Shown here: piece after piece, positions 1 through 10,140 of the stretch
How positions within the stretch are numbered: position 1 is the stretch's first letter
Layout: every line of letters starts with the position of its first letter
Assembly (NCBI GenBank): GCA_001717545.1
Contig: CP017039.1
Location: 1,426,001-1,490,000, forward strand
Direction: 5' to 3'
Source of the DNA: Anaerolineaceae bacterium oral taxon 439
Lineage (GTDB): Bacteria > Chloroflexota > Anaerolineae > Anaerolineales > Anaerolineaceae
Length of the DNA stretch: 64,000 nucleotides
Position numbers and translations under genes: made by a program
Notes under the pieces: model-generated
Seen by the model: the letters and a program-made list of their open reading frames with translations, nothing else
Told to the model about the DNA's origin: nothing
Database searches by the model: none

Positions 1-14
1 TTCTCAGTTGGCAT
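1..14 (-). CDS. Start of an unidentified gene, cut by the window edge
   Basis: On the minus strand an ATG at 14-12 begins the codons for Met-Pro-Thr-Glu and then runs off the window. It is preceded by a strong ribosome binding site (AAAGGAG, complement of 23-29) at a spacing of 8 bases. It lies 75 bases downstream of rpsR and is probably the next gene of the S6-S18 operon. Four codons are too few to identify the product. Confidence 0.45.
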
Positions 15-88
15 TTTTCAAGCTCCTTTAGAAAAAAAGGCACAGAAGTCTGACTCCCATGCCTGAAATGGATATGATCGAGGCTCGC

Positions 89-376
89 TTAGCGAACGAC
101 TTCCTGATACGGTTCCGACGTATACGGAAGAAGCGCAATCTGGCGGGCGCGTTTGATGGCGGATGCGACGGCGCGCTGATGCTTTGCGCAGGTTCCCGTC
201 TGGCGCCGGGGGCGAATCTTTCCTTCTTCGGTTACAAAGCGGCGGAGAAGATCCACGTTTTTATAATCAATTTCTGTCGTTTTGTCAGAGCAGAACTGGC
301 ATACCTTCAATCGGGGGACGAACCGGCGACTGTTTCCACCACGGTGTTCCTGCTCATTCACAATTTCATCACTCAT
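89..376 (-). CDS. rpsR: Small ribosomal subunit protein bS18
   Basis: 95-residue protein of the 30S subunit that binds next to S6 on the platform of the small subunit. The core [20 protein letters not shown] and the later R[12 protein letters not shown] stretch (about residues 55-70) are typical of bS18, and the ending ([12 protein letters not shown]) matches the family. The N-terminal 25 residues are a hydrophilic, poorly conserved extension. It lies 30 bases downstream of rpsF on the same strand. In many bacteria ssb sits between the two; here it does not. The identification is firm. Confidence 0.95.
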   Translation of the reverse strand: MSDEIVNEQEHRGGNSRRFVPRLKVCQFCSDKTTEIDYKNVDLLRRFVTEEGKIRPRRQTGTCAKHQRAVASAIKRARQIALLPYTSEPYQEVVR

Positions 377-406
377 TACAAAACTCCCAATTTAACTCGA
401 ATGAAC

Positions 407-697
407 TTATTTACTTTCAACCGCGGTAATCATGTAGCGGAAAATGTTCTCTACGAAACGCAGATCAGACGAGATCGGTTTAATCGCCGTGGGGTCTAAT
501 TTCGCGTTAATGAGAACGTAGTGACCATCGCGCTGTTTCTGGATTCGATAAGCGAGGCGTCGTTTTCCCCAGTCATCGATTTTCTCAACTTCACCACCGC
601 TTTCGGTGATCCAGCCTGCGACTTTATTATTCAAATCGGTAATGGACTGGTCGTCAAGATCCGGATTGGCAATATAGATGATCTCATACTGTTTCAT
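407..697 (-). CDS. rpsF: Small ribosomal subunit protein bS6
   Basis: 96-residue 30S protein. It begins MKQYEIIYIANPDLDD and contains the W-G-KRRLAYRIQKQRDGHYV block characteristic of bS6, ending shortly after the FVENIFRYMI helix. The ATG at 697 is preceded by a purine-rich ribosome binding site (GAGGAAAGGAGGAAG on the minus strand). It is the first gene of the S6-S18 operon. The 560 bases upstream hold no intact gene and mark the edge of the AT-rich island. Length is normal for the family. Confidence 0.95.
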   Translation of the reverse strand: MKQYEIIYIANPDLDDQSITDLNNKVAGWITESGGEVEKIDDWGKRRLAYRIQKQRDGHYVLINAKLDPTAIKPISSDLRFVENIFRYMITAVESK

Positions 698-1073
698 TGC
701 TTCTTCCTCCTTTCCTCGGGATTACTCCTGACTCTTGACGCTGCGGCCGTTCAGGAGTGGAAAGATTTTGCCGTTGGCAAATCAAACGGGATCCAGTATA
801 TCATGAATCTGAGAGTTAAGGGAGAAAGTCAGGCGAAAGTGTCAGTTGGAATAGTAAATGAAACCTAACATTCCTTGTAACATACCTCTAAATATTCACA
901 AGCTTATAATGAATATCTGTCAGGTCATTCCTAGTAACTTCTGCTGCTAATGAATGAACTTGCGTTTGAGATTAAAAAGATCTCCGTACGCCAGGTTTAA
1001 CCCATCTCGATCACTCGGTTTTATTAGCTGGGTTAGCACACATGGATTTTTGAGAAGCTTAATTCTGGCTTAG

Positions 1074-1196
1074 ATTCCACCTATTTCAGTTGGCGAAGAT
1101 TATGATTTTGCTGAAGAGTATGAGCAAGCTCGCACAGAAAATTTGCCAAGTTATATAAAAAAGTGGCTTAGCTTAGAGATTAATGGTTCCGAGTAG
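1074..1196 (+). pseudogene. C-terminal remnant of an unidentified gene
   Basis: A plus-strand frame opens just after a stop at 1071 and ends with TAG at 1194-1196, coding about 40 residues. The tail is well formed and charged (EDYDFAEEYEQARTENLPSY, then IKKWLSLEINGSE). It has no start codon or ribosome binding site, so it looks like the end of a gene whose front was lost when the island was inserted or rearranged. The family was not recognised. The rest of 698-1260 shows nothing else I can support. Chance coding of 40 residues cannot be excluded. Confidence 0.3.
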
Positions 1197-1260
1197 CGGT
1201 TTTGTCATCGCAACATATCTATATAACCACGGTAATTTGTCCAATTGTTTCTGCCCCTAA

Positions 1261-4200
1261 TCACTGTCTGTTCCTAACCTTGGTATGACCAAAACCAGCA
1301 GGAGTAGGTTTATACCGTTTGTCGGTCGGACTATATTTTCTTATCTGAAAATCTCTTAGATCACTGATTGGAAGATTAGCTTTTATGAGTACCGAGTTTT
1401 CTCCTCCTTTTATTCGTACAAAATTCATTTCCTCAGTTGACTTTGGTGCAATTAATCGAGAATCCCCATAGTCAGAAGTATTTGCTTGTACTGCAAAGCA
1501 ATGTACATCTCTTGCCACAGCCTCTAGAATATTGGAATAGTAATTCACATCTTTGTTGTACTCTACTGCAGCTAACAAGTCGATATCTGATCGGAAAAGC
1601 CCACGATGTAAAATGTCTGTTAGTTCGAAGCAATTAAACACTGTGAACACAGTTCCATGCCAATGAAACTTCTCATAAAGGAACGGCAGATTTGGCCTTT
1701 CTAAGGAAAGACGGGAAAGCTCATATGCTTCCATTGGGGAGTAATGGTTCTTTAGCCTCAATGAGGCATACAATTTGGAAAAGCCCTTCTTGTCTTTGAA
1801 CGGGAGGAGGGTGGCTACTAAATTAAGAGAGTGTTTTCCAATGTTGATATGTTCTAATCCAAAAATAAAACCTACTTGACGTTTTCGTGATTGTGCTGCC
1901 ATGAAAGGCAGCCAACCCAAGGGTAAGTAAACTTCAGGGAAAACAACTAGATCACATTTAGGGTCTGATTCTGCCTCATTGATTAGGTCGAAGAGCTCTT
2001 TTTGTTTTTTAAAGTTATCCAGTAAAGGTGTGTTAGATTTCATACACTGTCTGACACGAAGAGCATTGATTTTTACGTTTGCAATTCCTATGCAAAGTTG
2101 ATCCGGATCTTCGCAGGGGTCCTCGGTAAAAAGGAAATCCAAGGTGTAGACCGGAAATGAAGTTTTGTTCGCTTTCGGGTCTTCTAATTTCTGGGGTTTT
2201 GTAGTAATCCCCAACTCATCCAACACGCTATTAAAGCTATTTGAATTCTCATTTCCCCTTTTTTTTGCCTCACAGTTCCCAACCAAAAATGGTCTTTCCG
2301 ATGAATAAAATGGGGTTTGATCTGTATGGCCACCTTTTTGTTGACCCAGCTTAAGAATATTTACAAACACCCACAACAAAATCTTTTCATCAGGATGAAT
2401 ATACCTAGTTGCATTTTGCACCTTGTTATTATCCAAACCTGTAAGTTTGCTGAGATCAGCAAAGTTTAAAATAGATAAAGAACCATCATAATCTGTATAA
2501 TCCAATAAAGGCCAAAACATGTTTTGGTGCCTTAATAACAAGGTAGACCTGAACCAGTTTGAGAGCCTAATAAAGCTGTGCTCCGAGATATAGTTACTTC
2601 TATCTATTGGGCTTAAATAACCCATAGCCATCGCTATCGCGATTAACATATAATGTTTAGAATTTTCCCTCATTTTTTTAGAAATTTCGTCGCAGAAATC
2701 TTTATCATGAGGCGATTTTGTTTTGCTAGTTTGTTTATCATAGCAGGGATATTCTAACTTTTTAATTGTTTTGTCGATTGTTTCTTTATACCGGTGAAAA
2801 TCACCTTTCTTTTTTGTGATTGCCAACAAAGTGAATATTTTTTCCCAACTACGCATATAGTTCAAAATGTTCGTTCCTCTGAAAAATAGGAATAGATCGC
2901 GAATTGTCTGAGACTGTAACTGCTTTGGACATAACCAAGCTTTTAGTTGTTGTTTATATATAAACTGATTTAGTTTATTCTGATTTTCAGTGATTCCAAT
3001 TAGACTCCGAAACTTGTAAAGTGAACCGTTGTACTGTAAGTCATATGCCTCATCGGATAAATTTTTATACTCTTCCTCTGCTGGTAAAAACCGAAATTCA
3101 CTTGATCTTTTTCTAATTTCTTCTTTAAATTCCTTCAGACCCGCCCAGCTGTGATCATGCTGATAATAGTGAACAATAGTTTTGCTCGATTGGACATGGA
3201 GGTATGAATAGTCTTTGACACGATATGTAACTTCTCTATCACAGACCTCCCGACTATTTTCTTTATCTAGATGTTCATCATCAATTTTATCCGTCACATT
3301 AGCTAAGATTTCTGTATTGACAAGGAACTCTTGGATGAGGTTAGATGTGGACTTGTTATGAATATTCAATTTTGGCACATTCAATACGATTAATAAATCA
3401 TCCACATAACGACCATAATAAATCGGACGGAGCAGCTTCGTAATAGCATCATCAAGTTTTGTTAACTCCCAGTTCGCTATTATTCCTGAACTGTAAAGAC
3501 CAACTGGAAGTCCAATTGGTAAATCATCCCCTTGTGATAGAGTTCCTTTTTCAAAATCATGTCGAAAAAGGGTGTTCTCTATGAAAGCTCTAATTTTATC
3601 GTGATATTTTTCGTGAATTTTTTTTAGTCCATTATTGAGATTCAGGAGAATGTGCTGTCTTTGACCTGAGGTTATTTTTACAATTTCTTCTTCAATTGAG
3701 TCCCAATTTGCTTCGAGCCGGTGATAGCACTGCTTCAAGTCAAGGGCGATGAGTAAAACATTCTGGTTTTGTTCAAGCTGGTGTAAGCCCTCTTCTACTG
3801 CTTTGTCTCTCCATATCCCATATTGTCTAAAATAGGTTTTGAAGAGATTAATCTGATTAGTGTTTTCGTCGCTTGCTTCATAAACAACGTTTATCCTATT
3901 ACCATAGCAATCTGCTGTTAGCTTCTCATCCAATATCTTCCCCACCAATCGACACCAAAGAATGCTAAGAATATGGAGAGGTATGCTTCCAGAAAAGTAG
4001 AAGAAAATGTCTTCGACTTCGTATTTATCTTGTTCCCTAACATTACTGATTAGATTCTCAGATTTTTTACCATGATATTGGATTTTTTTTGGTAAGAGAA
4101 GGGTGTCAATTGTATCTATTTCCTTCAGAAACCAAGTCGATTCACTATCTGGGTCTCCCAGGTACGATTCTATTCTTTGAATAGACTCCGAAATCACATT

Positions 4201-4320
4201 ATGAAAATTGTTTTTTTCGAATTCCGCTATAGATTCTCGTAGGAACAGGTTGCTGGTATCATAATAAACTTCACGTTTAAGTTGTAAGTATGCTAATCTG
4301 ATTTCTTCTGATAATTTCAT
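1261..4320 (-). CDS. Reverse transcriptase-nitrilase fusion, putative anti-phage DRT (UG1/DRT type 1-like)
   Basis: 1019-residue two-domain protein. The reverse transcriptase spans about residues 90-390. Motif A is ALDLKQCYHRL with Asp194; motif B is QGDDLPIGLPVGLYSSG; the catalytic YVDD box is at 305-308; a lysine-bearing block (VQSSKTIVHYY) follows. A helical middle with no recognised domain covers about 390-740. The C-terminus, from about 745, is a carbon-nitrogen hydrolase with an intact nitrilase triad: Glu796 (FPEVYLP), Lys857 (LRLKNHY) and Cys897 (VFNCFEL). No maturase or endonuclease domain of mobile introns is present. RT-nitrilase fusions are known as defence-associated reverse transcriptases of the 'unknown group' class. 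The exact subgroup (UG1 versus a relative such as UG5) is inferred. The gene stands alone, is AT-rich unlike its neighbours, and starts at an ATG with GGAG 6 bases upstream. Target and mechanism cannot be read from sequence. Confidence 0.85.
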   Translation of the reverse strand: MKLSEEIRLAYLQLKREVYYDTSNLFLRESIAEFEKNNFHNVISESIQRIESYLGDPDSESTWFLKEIDTIDTLLLPKKIQYHGKKSENLISNVREQDKYEVEDIFFYFSGSIPLHILSILWCRLVGKILDEKLTADCYGNRINVVYEASDENTNQINLFKTYFRQYGIWRDKAVEEGLHQLEQNQNVLLIALDLKQCYHRLEANWDSIEEEIVKITSGQRQHILLNLNNGLKKIHEKYHDKIRAFIENTLFRHDFEKGTLSQGDDLPIGLPVGLYSSGIIANWELTKLDDAITKLLRPIYYGRYVDDLLIVLNVPKLNIHNKSTSNLIQEFLVNTEILANVTDKIDDEHLDKENSREVCDREVTYRVKDYSYLHVQSSKTIVHYYQHDHSWAGLKEFKEEIRKRSSEFRFLPAEEEYKNLSDEAYDLQYNGSLYKFRSLIGITENQNKLNQFIYKQQLKAWLCPKQLQSQTIRDLFLFFRGTNILNYMRSWEKIFTLLAITKKKGDFHRYKETIDKTIKKLEYPCYDKQTSKTKSPHDKDFCDEISKKMRENSKHYMLIAIAMAMGYLSPIDRSNYISEHSFIRLSNWFRSTLLLRHQNMFWPLLDYTDYDGSLSILNFADLSKLTGLDNNKVQNATRYIHPDEKILLWVFVNILKLGQQKGGHTDQTPFYSSERPFLVGNCEAKKRGNENSNSFNSVLDELGITTKPQKLEDPKANKTSFPVYTLDFLFTEDPCEDPDQLCIGIANVKINALRVRQCMKSNTPLLDNFKKQKELFDLINEAESDPKCDLVVFPEVYLPLGWLPFMAAQSRKRQVGFIFGLEHINIGKHSLNLVATLLPFKDKKGFSKLYASLRLKNHYSPMEAYELSRLSLERPNLPFLYEKFHWHGTVFTVFNCFELTDILHRGLFRSDIDLLAAVEYNKDVNYYSNILEAVARDVHCFAVQANTSDYGDSRLIAPKSTEEMNFVRIKGGENSVLIKANLPISDLRDFQIRKYSPTDKRYKPTPAGFGHTKVRNRQ

Positions 4321-4340
4321 TGTTCTCCAGTAATAGTTGT

Positions 4341-4346
4341 AGTATA
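4341..4346 (-). promoter_or_regulatory. Candidate -10 element of the RT-nitrilase gene
   Basis: On the minus strand this reads TATACT, 20 bases upstream of the start codon at 4320, inside an AT-rich leader. No convincing -35 hexamer is seen at 16-18 bases spacing. The assignment rests on the -10 match alone. Confidence 0.3.
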
Positions 4347-4489
4347 AATTTACTTGAGATGTCTTGTGCCCTAATTTTACTTGTAACGTGCTTTTAAAAT
4401 GTGGCTGTGTTTACTGAATAGGTTGACCAAAGCAATTATGTGGCGTATGATTCAAAATATTAAACCGCAGTTCGTATTGACCGCTACTT

Positions 4490-4520
4490 AAAAAACTTCC
4501 GAGAGGGCGGAAGTTTTTTT
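4490..4520. terminator. Bidirectional intrinsic terminator
   Basis: The arms AAAAAACTTCC (4490-4500) and GGAAGTTTTTT (4509-4519) form a stem around an 8-base loop, followed by a T-run on either strand. It separates the RT-nitrilase leader from the HhH protein gene and marks the right edge of the AT-rich island. The stretch 4347-4489 contains no gene or RNA that I recognise. Confidence 0.75.
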
Positions 4521-4602
4521 ATTCGCCGCAGTCGCGTTTATCGAGCGCGAAACCAGAAACGATTTGCTCATGTTTTTTTCTACCTGTTTCGAATTCGCGT
4601 AT

Positions 4603-4608
4603 TATAAT
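4603..4608 (+). promoter_or_regulatory. Candidate -10 element of the HhH protein gene
   Basis: TATAAT lies 64 bases upstream of the ATG at 4673. The -35 region is not clear, so only the -10 box is supported. Confidence 0.35.
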
Positions 4609-4672
4609 AGAAGCGGACGTTAAGGTCACGCAAGGGAAAAAAGTATTTCTTCATGAATTGGAGGATTTCGAT

Positions 4673-5362
4673 ATGAGCAGCGTGTTGTTTCCGTTCTGGG
4701 TATGGTTATTAATCGTTTTGATTATTATCCTGATTGTCTTATGGTTCCTTTTCCGCCCATCCGGCGAAACCGAATCAGCTGGTTCCGATTCTCATTCCGG
4801 TGGGGACGCTGTGCACGATGACGCTGAGGCAGCGTCCGTTTCCGACGCTGCGTTCGTCGATGAGGTCCCGGCTGAGATTGAAGAAGCGGTCGAGTCGGAG
4901 GAGGTCGGCGTGCTGCATGTGGTGGATGCCGGCGACGAAGAGGATACGGAGAGCGATCCTGACGAAGCGACGGAAGCGGTTGTCGCGGAAGCTGTAGCTG
5001 CTGAAGGGGACGCGGCGGAAACCCTCGACGAGGAGATTGAAGATGTCGTTGTTTTTGAAGGCGATCTGGACGGGAAATCTGCCGCGGTGGTCGAGGCTGA
5101 GCCGGTCGTGGAAGACGACTTGAAGATTATCGAAGGCATCGGCCCAAAGATCGAATCCATCCTGAAACAGGAAGGCGTCAAAACGCTGCGCCAGATTTCT
5201 GAGATGGGACCAGACGCGATTCAAACGATCCTGACGAAACATGCGCTGCGGTTGGCGAACCCCGCCTCCTGGCCGGAACAGGCTCGATTAGCGGTCGCGG
5301 GCGATCGGCAGGCGCTGGCGGAGCTTCAGGATAGGCTGAAGGGCGGGAGGATCGTTTCGTAG
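4673..5362 (+). CDS. Membrane-anchored helix-hairpin-helix protein
   Basis: 229 residues counted from ATG 4673, which has GGAGGA 7 bases upstream; the upstream TTG at 4658 overlaps that site and is less likely. One hydrophobic segment (about residues 5-27, FPFWVWLLIVLIIILIVLWF) anchors the N-terminus. An acidic Ala/Glu/Asp-rich linker covers about residues 30-145. The C-terminal domain (about 150-229) has DDLKIIEGIGPKIESILKQE, the helix-hairpin-helix signature of DUF4332-like or non-specific DNA-binding folds, and continues LANPASWPEQARLAVAGD. This arrangement recurs in Chloroflexota but has no defined function that I know of. Nucleic-acid contact near the membrane is possible. The gene is followed by a strong terminator and is probably monocistronic. 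Confidence 0.8.
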   Translation: MSSVLFPFWVWLLIVLIIILIVLWFLFRPSGETESAGSDSHSGGDAVHDDAEAASVSDAAFVDEVPAEIEEAVESEEVGVLHVVDAGDEEDTESDPDEATEAVVAEAVAAEGDAAETLDEEIEDVVVFEGDLDGKSAAVVEAEPVVEDDLKIIEGIGPKIESILKQEGVKTLRQISEMGPDAIQTILTKHALRLANPASWPEQARLAVAGDRQALAELQDRLKGGRIVS

Positions 5363-5410
5363 CTGATTTTCGGTCCTGATAAGAAATTAAATCGTTTTTC
5401 TGAAACCCCG

Positions 5411-5441
5411 AACCGGAGACGGATCCTGCCTCCGGTTTTTT
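5411..5441 (+). terminator. Intrinsic terminator of the HhH protein gene
   Basis: AACCGGAG (5411-5418) pairs with CTCCGGTT (5430-5437), followed by TTTT. It lies 49 bases after the stop codon. Confidence 0.8.
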
Positions 5442-5479
5442 AGCGTGCGGTTTCCTTTTCTGGATTTCCGGGATAAATC

Positions 5480-5507
5480 AAACGCGCGGCTTGCTTGCCG
5501 CGCGTTT
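5480..5507 (-). terminator. Probable terminator of the acetate-CoA ligase gene
   Basis: A perfect 11-base stem (AAACGCGCGGC at 5480-5490, GCCGCGCGTTT at 5497-5507) with a 6-base loop lies 30 bases beyond the minus-strand stop codon. The T-tract after it is short and interrupted on both strands, so termination strength is uncertain. Confidence 0.6.
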
Positions 5508-5537
5508 GGTATTGTAACGAAGGTAAAAGCGGGCGCG

Positions 5538-7652
5538 TTATTTCAGGATGATCCGCGCGTCAACAACTTTCAAGCCCTTCCCGTCTTCGTAGACCATGAC
5601 CGGATTGGCGTCTGATTCGGCGATCTCGTCTTTCAAATCAAGAATCATCTGCGAATAGCGGGAAATCGTCGTCGCCATGGCTTCGCGGTCCCGCGGCGCT
5701 TCTCCGCGCGCGCCGGCGAGAATCTTGGCGCCGCGAATCGCAGACTGCATTTTCAGCGCGTCGGAATGCGACACGGGGGAAACGGCAAATGTAACGTCTT
5801 TCAGAACCTCGACGAAGATCCCGCCCAACCCGAACATGACGGTCGGGCCGAACGCAGAATCGTTGACAGAGCCGAGGATGACTTCCGTTCCGAGGTTTTC
5901 CATCTTCTGGACGCAGACACCGAGGATTCGGGCGTCGGCCTTGTACGCTTTGGCATTAGCGAGGATCGTGCTGTATGCCTCGCGAACCATCGCGTCGTCT
6001 TTGATATTGACTTTGACGCCCTTGGCGTCGGATTTGTGGAGGATGTCGGGGGAGACGATCTTCATAACGACCGGATAACCGATTTCGTTCGCGAGCTTGA
6101 CAGCTTCGTCTTCCGACGCCGCCAGTTCCGTTCGCGCAACCGGCATTCCGTATAACCCGAACAGCTTTTTGGCTTCGACTTCGGTCAGCGCATTACGGCC
6201 GTCTTTTCGGGCGGCAGCGATAATCGCGTCGACGGCGGCGCGATCGACCTGGATCGGCTGATCTTCGCTCTTGGTCGCTCTCTCTGCCATCATGCGTCCA
6301 TATTTCCGCAGTCCGGCAATCGCCGCAATCGCGCGGTCCGGATCGTCATACGCCGGGATCCCTTTCTCCATCAGCCAACGCATCGCCTCGGCGCAGCGTT
6401 CGCCGCCAACGAAGGAAACGGTGATCGGTTTCGTCTTGATCGCGTCGCCGGCGCTTTGGCTCGCTTCATAGATACCCTGCGCGATCTCCATCGGGTTTGT
6501 CACCGCGGTTTCGCAGTAAAGAACGCTCAGACCATGAACCCAGTCCTGCGGCAGGCCGAACGCGATACATTTCTTATAGCCTTCCAGTCCCGCGCCGCCG
6601 GTAATATCAACCGGGTTCCTGGCGGATCCGAAATCGGGCATGTAGTCCTTGAAAGCGGCCTGGAGGTCGGGCGGCGTGAATTTCAGCGGGATGCCATGCC
6701 GTTCGGCGGAATCGGTTGCCAATACGCCAACGCCGCCGCCGTTCGTGATAATCAGGAGGTTATCCCCAAGCATCGGCGGCTGAAGCTCGAACGCCTGGGT
6801 CAGATCGAAGAGATTATTCAGGCTGGAGGCTTGGATAACGCCGGCCTGCTCGAACGCATTGCCGTAAACGGCGGCTGCGCCGGCGAGGGAACCGGTATGC
6901 GAAGCGGCCGCGGCTGCGCCATGCGCAGAAACGCCGGATTTCAGCGCGATGACCGGCTTCTTTGACCTGCGGCAGACTTCCATAAATCGCCGTCCGTCTT
7001 TGAGGCCTTCAATGTAGAGAGAAATGCAGTTGACCGCCGGATCGTCCTGGAGCCAGTCGATAATATCGGCGAAATCGACGTCCGCCATGTTCCCGAGCGA
7101 AATCAGCTTGTCAAAGCCGACGCCGCGCAGGTAGGTTCCCATGTCCAACGCGATCAGCAGCGCGCCGGACTGGCTGATCAGCGATCCGGATCCGTCGAGC
7201 GGAAGCATCGTTGCGAACGAAGCGTTGCATTTATCCGAGTTGGAGAGCGTCCCGATAATATTCGGGCCGAGCATGCGCATCCCGTATTTATGCGCGGTTT
7301 CAACGAGCTTTTTTTCAGTTTCATGGTCGCCGACTTCGCCGAATCCGGACGTGATGACGCTGACGCCTTTGACGCCGGCCTTTCCGCATTCCTCGACCGC
7401 TGCTGGGACCAGCTTGGCGGGGATCGTTACGACCGCCAGGTCGACCTTGTCTTTAAGATCCAGAATGGATTTGTACGCTTTTACGCCCTGTATCTCATCC
7501 AATTTTAAATTGATCGGGTAAATATCGCCTTCATATTTCCCGTTCAGCAAAGCCTGAACGACGGAATAGCCGATCTTCCCGGGGGTGGCGGACGCGCCGA
7601 TGACAGCTACGCTTTCAGGTCGAAAAAGACCGTCCAAAACTACATTGTTCAC
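5538..7652 (-). CDS. Acetate-CoA ligase (ADP-forming), fused alpha and beta subunits
   Basis: 704-residue enzyme that converts acyl-CoA, ADP and phosphate to the acid, CoA and ATP. This is a substrate-level phosphorylation step in fermenters. The alpha part comes first: a CoA-binding Rossmann domain (SVAVIGASATPGKIGY, residues 14-29), then ligase-CoA domains with ISQSGALLIALD and the phosphohistidine-type ASHTGSLAGA motif. The beta part is an ATP-grasp domain starting near residue 480 (LTEVEAKKLFGLYGMPVA; GYPVVMKIVSPDILHKSDA). Length and order match fused Acd enzymes. The ATG at 7652 has AGAGAGG upstream. Acetate is the default substrate; other acyl-CoAs are possible. It appears to be a single-gene unit. 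The 280 bases to htpG hold only its terminator. Confidence 0.92.
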   Translation of the reverse strand: MNNVVLDGLFRPESVAVIGASATPGKIGYSVVQALLNGKYEGDIYPINLKLDEIQGVKAYKSILDLKDKVDLAVVTIPAKLVPAAVEECGKAGVKGVSVITSGFGEVGDHETEKKLVETAHKYGMRMLGPNIIGTLSNSDKCNASFATMLPLDGSGSLISQSGALLIALDMGTYLRGVGFDKLISLGNMADVDFADIIDWLQDDPAVNCISLYIEGLKDGRRFMEVCRRSKKPVIALKSGVSAHGAAAAASHTGSLAGAAAVYGNAFEQAGVIQASSLNNLFDLTQAFELQPPMLGDNLLIITNGGGVGVLATDSAERHGIPLKFTPPDLQAAFKDYMPDFGSARNPVDITGGAGLEGYKKCIAFGLPQDWVHGLSVLYCETAVTNPMEIAQGIYEASQSAGDAIKTKPITVSFVGGERCAEAMRWLMEKGIPAYDDPDRAIAAIAGLRKYGRMMAERATKSEDQPIQVDRAAVDAIIAAARKDGRNALTEVEAKKLFGLYGMPVARTELAASEDEAVKLANEIGYPVVMKIVSPDILHKSDAKGVKVNIKDDAMVREAYSTILANAKAYKADARILGVCVQKMENLGTEVILGSVNDSAFGPTVMFGLGGIFVEVLKDVTFAVSPVSHSDALKMQSAIRGAKILAGARGEAPRDREAMATTISRYSQMILDLKDEIAESDANPVMVYEDGKGLKVVDARIILK

Positions 7653-7931
7653 TTTTTACCTCTCTTGAAATAGTTTTTTGTCGCTCGAGAACCCGCCGCC
7701 TTTTTACGATTCCGATCCAAAAAAGATCCGTAATTCAAGCCGGAACAGCTTTTGGCTTGACGACGCGATGAGATAGACGAGCTATCCAAAACGGATATGC
7801 GTCAGACAGGGGTAAGTATATCACAGGCAGCGTTTTTTTACTATAGATTTTAATTGTCAATATAAATTTCGATGATTGTATGCGCGCGCCTGGACCGGTC
7901 AACGGCGTATTCGGATCGAGCGTTTCAGCGT

Positions 7932-7973
7932 AAAAAAAGACGTTACACCATGAGCGCCGGGGTAACGTCTTTT
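7932..7973 (-). terminator. Intrinsic terminator of htpG
   Basis: AAAAGACGTTAC (7935-7946) and GTAACGTCTTTT (7962-7973) form a 12-base stem. On the minus strand the stem is followed by a 7-base T-run. It lies 20 bases beyond the htpG stop codon. Confidence 0.85.
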
Positions 7974-7992
7974 GGCCTTTGAAAAGCGCCGC

Positions 7993-9861
<1,869 letters not shown>

Positions 9862-9896
9862 GTTGCTTGCCTCGTTTTCGTTTGATAACTATGGCT

Positions 9897-9902
9897 ATTA
9901 TA
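9897..9902 (-). promoter_or_regulatory. Candidate -10 element of htpG
   Basis: The minus strand reads TATAAT preceded by TG (as in cctgTATAAT), 35 bases upstream of the start codon. The -35 hexamer is weak. Confidence 0.45.
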
Positions 9903-9956
9903 CAGGCATGGGGTTGATATTTTATTAACATGGGCGGGTTCTTATAAAAGATTAAT

Positions 9957-9993
9957 CATTCAGGCGCTGACTTAAGAAAGTCGCCAGTGAATG
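9957..9993. repeat. Imperfect 37-base inverted repeat upstream of htpG
   Basis: The outer arms CATTCA/TGAATG and inner arms GACTT/AAGTC are symmetric about 9975, with unpaired bases between them. It lies about 95 bases upstream of htpG. It does not match the CIRCE consensus. It could be a regulator site or a weak hairpin. Confidence 0.3.
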
Positions 9994-10077
9994 AGATTAT
10001 GAGATGGGTTAAATTCGCATATCCTTTAAGAAGAGCGCTGCTTGCGGGCAGCAAGGCGCTTGGACGCCGGGCGATCA

Positions 10078-10118
10078 GAAAAAAACAACGGGGCCCATTC
10101 TTCATCGAGCGGGCCCCG
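10078..10118 (-). terminator. Terminator of the agmatine operon
   Basis: CGGGGCCC (10089-10096) and GGGCCCCG (10111-10118) form an 8-base GC stem. On the minus strand it is followed by TTGTTTTTTT. It lies 22 bases after the ptcA stop. Confidence 0.85.
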
Positions 10119-10140
10119 CGTCATCATAAAAAATTCAGCT

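Larger units (their letters stand above)
860..4480. mobile_element. AT-rich genomic island carrying the RT-nitrilase gene
   Basis: Between the rpsF leader and the terminator at 4490 the base composition changes abruptly. The stretch is rich in A/T runs and AT-ending codons, while genes on both sides use GC-rich codons such as gcg, cgg and gac. It holds one intact gene (1261-4320), a decayed reading frame (1074-1196) and no visible transposase, integrase, terminal inverted repeat or tRNA. I infer horizontal acquisition at a hot spot between housekeeping genes. The edges are estimated by eye from composition, so they are approximate. Confidence 0.55.

Noticed and set aside
4420-4490. tRNA-like 3' end or attachment site at the right edge of the AT-rich island
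   Set aside because: A GTTCG-containing piece resembles a T-arm by eye, but no acceptor, anticodon arm or direct repeat could be found.
9862-10077. CIRCE element for HrcA control of htpG
   Set aside because: The inverted repeat at 9957-9993 does not match TTAGCACTC-N9-GAGTGCTAA.
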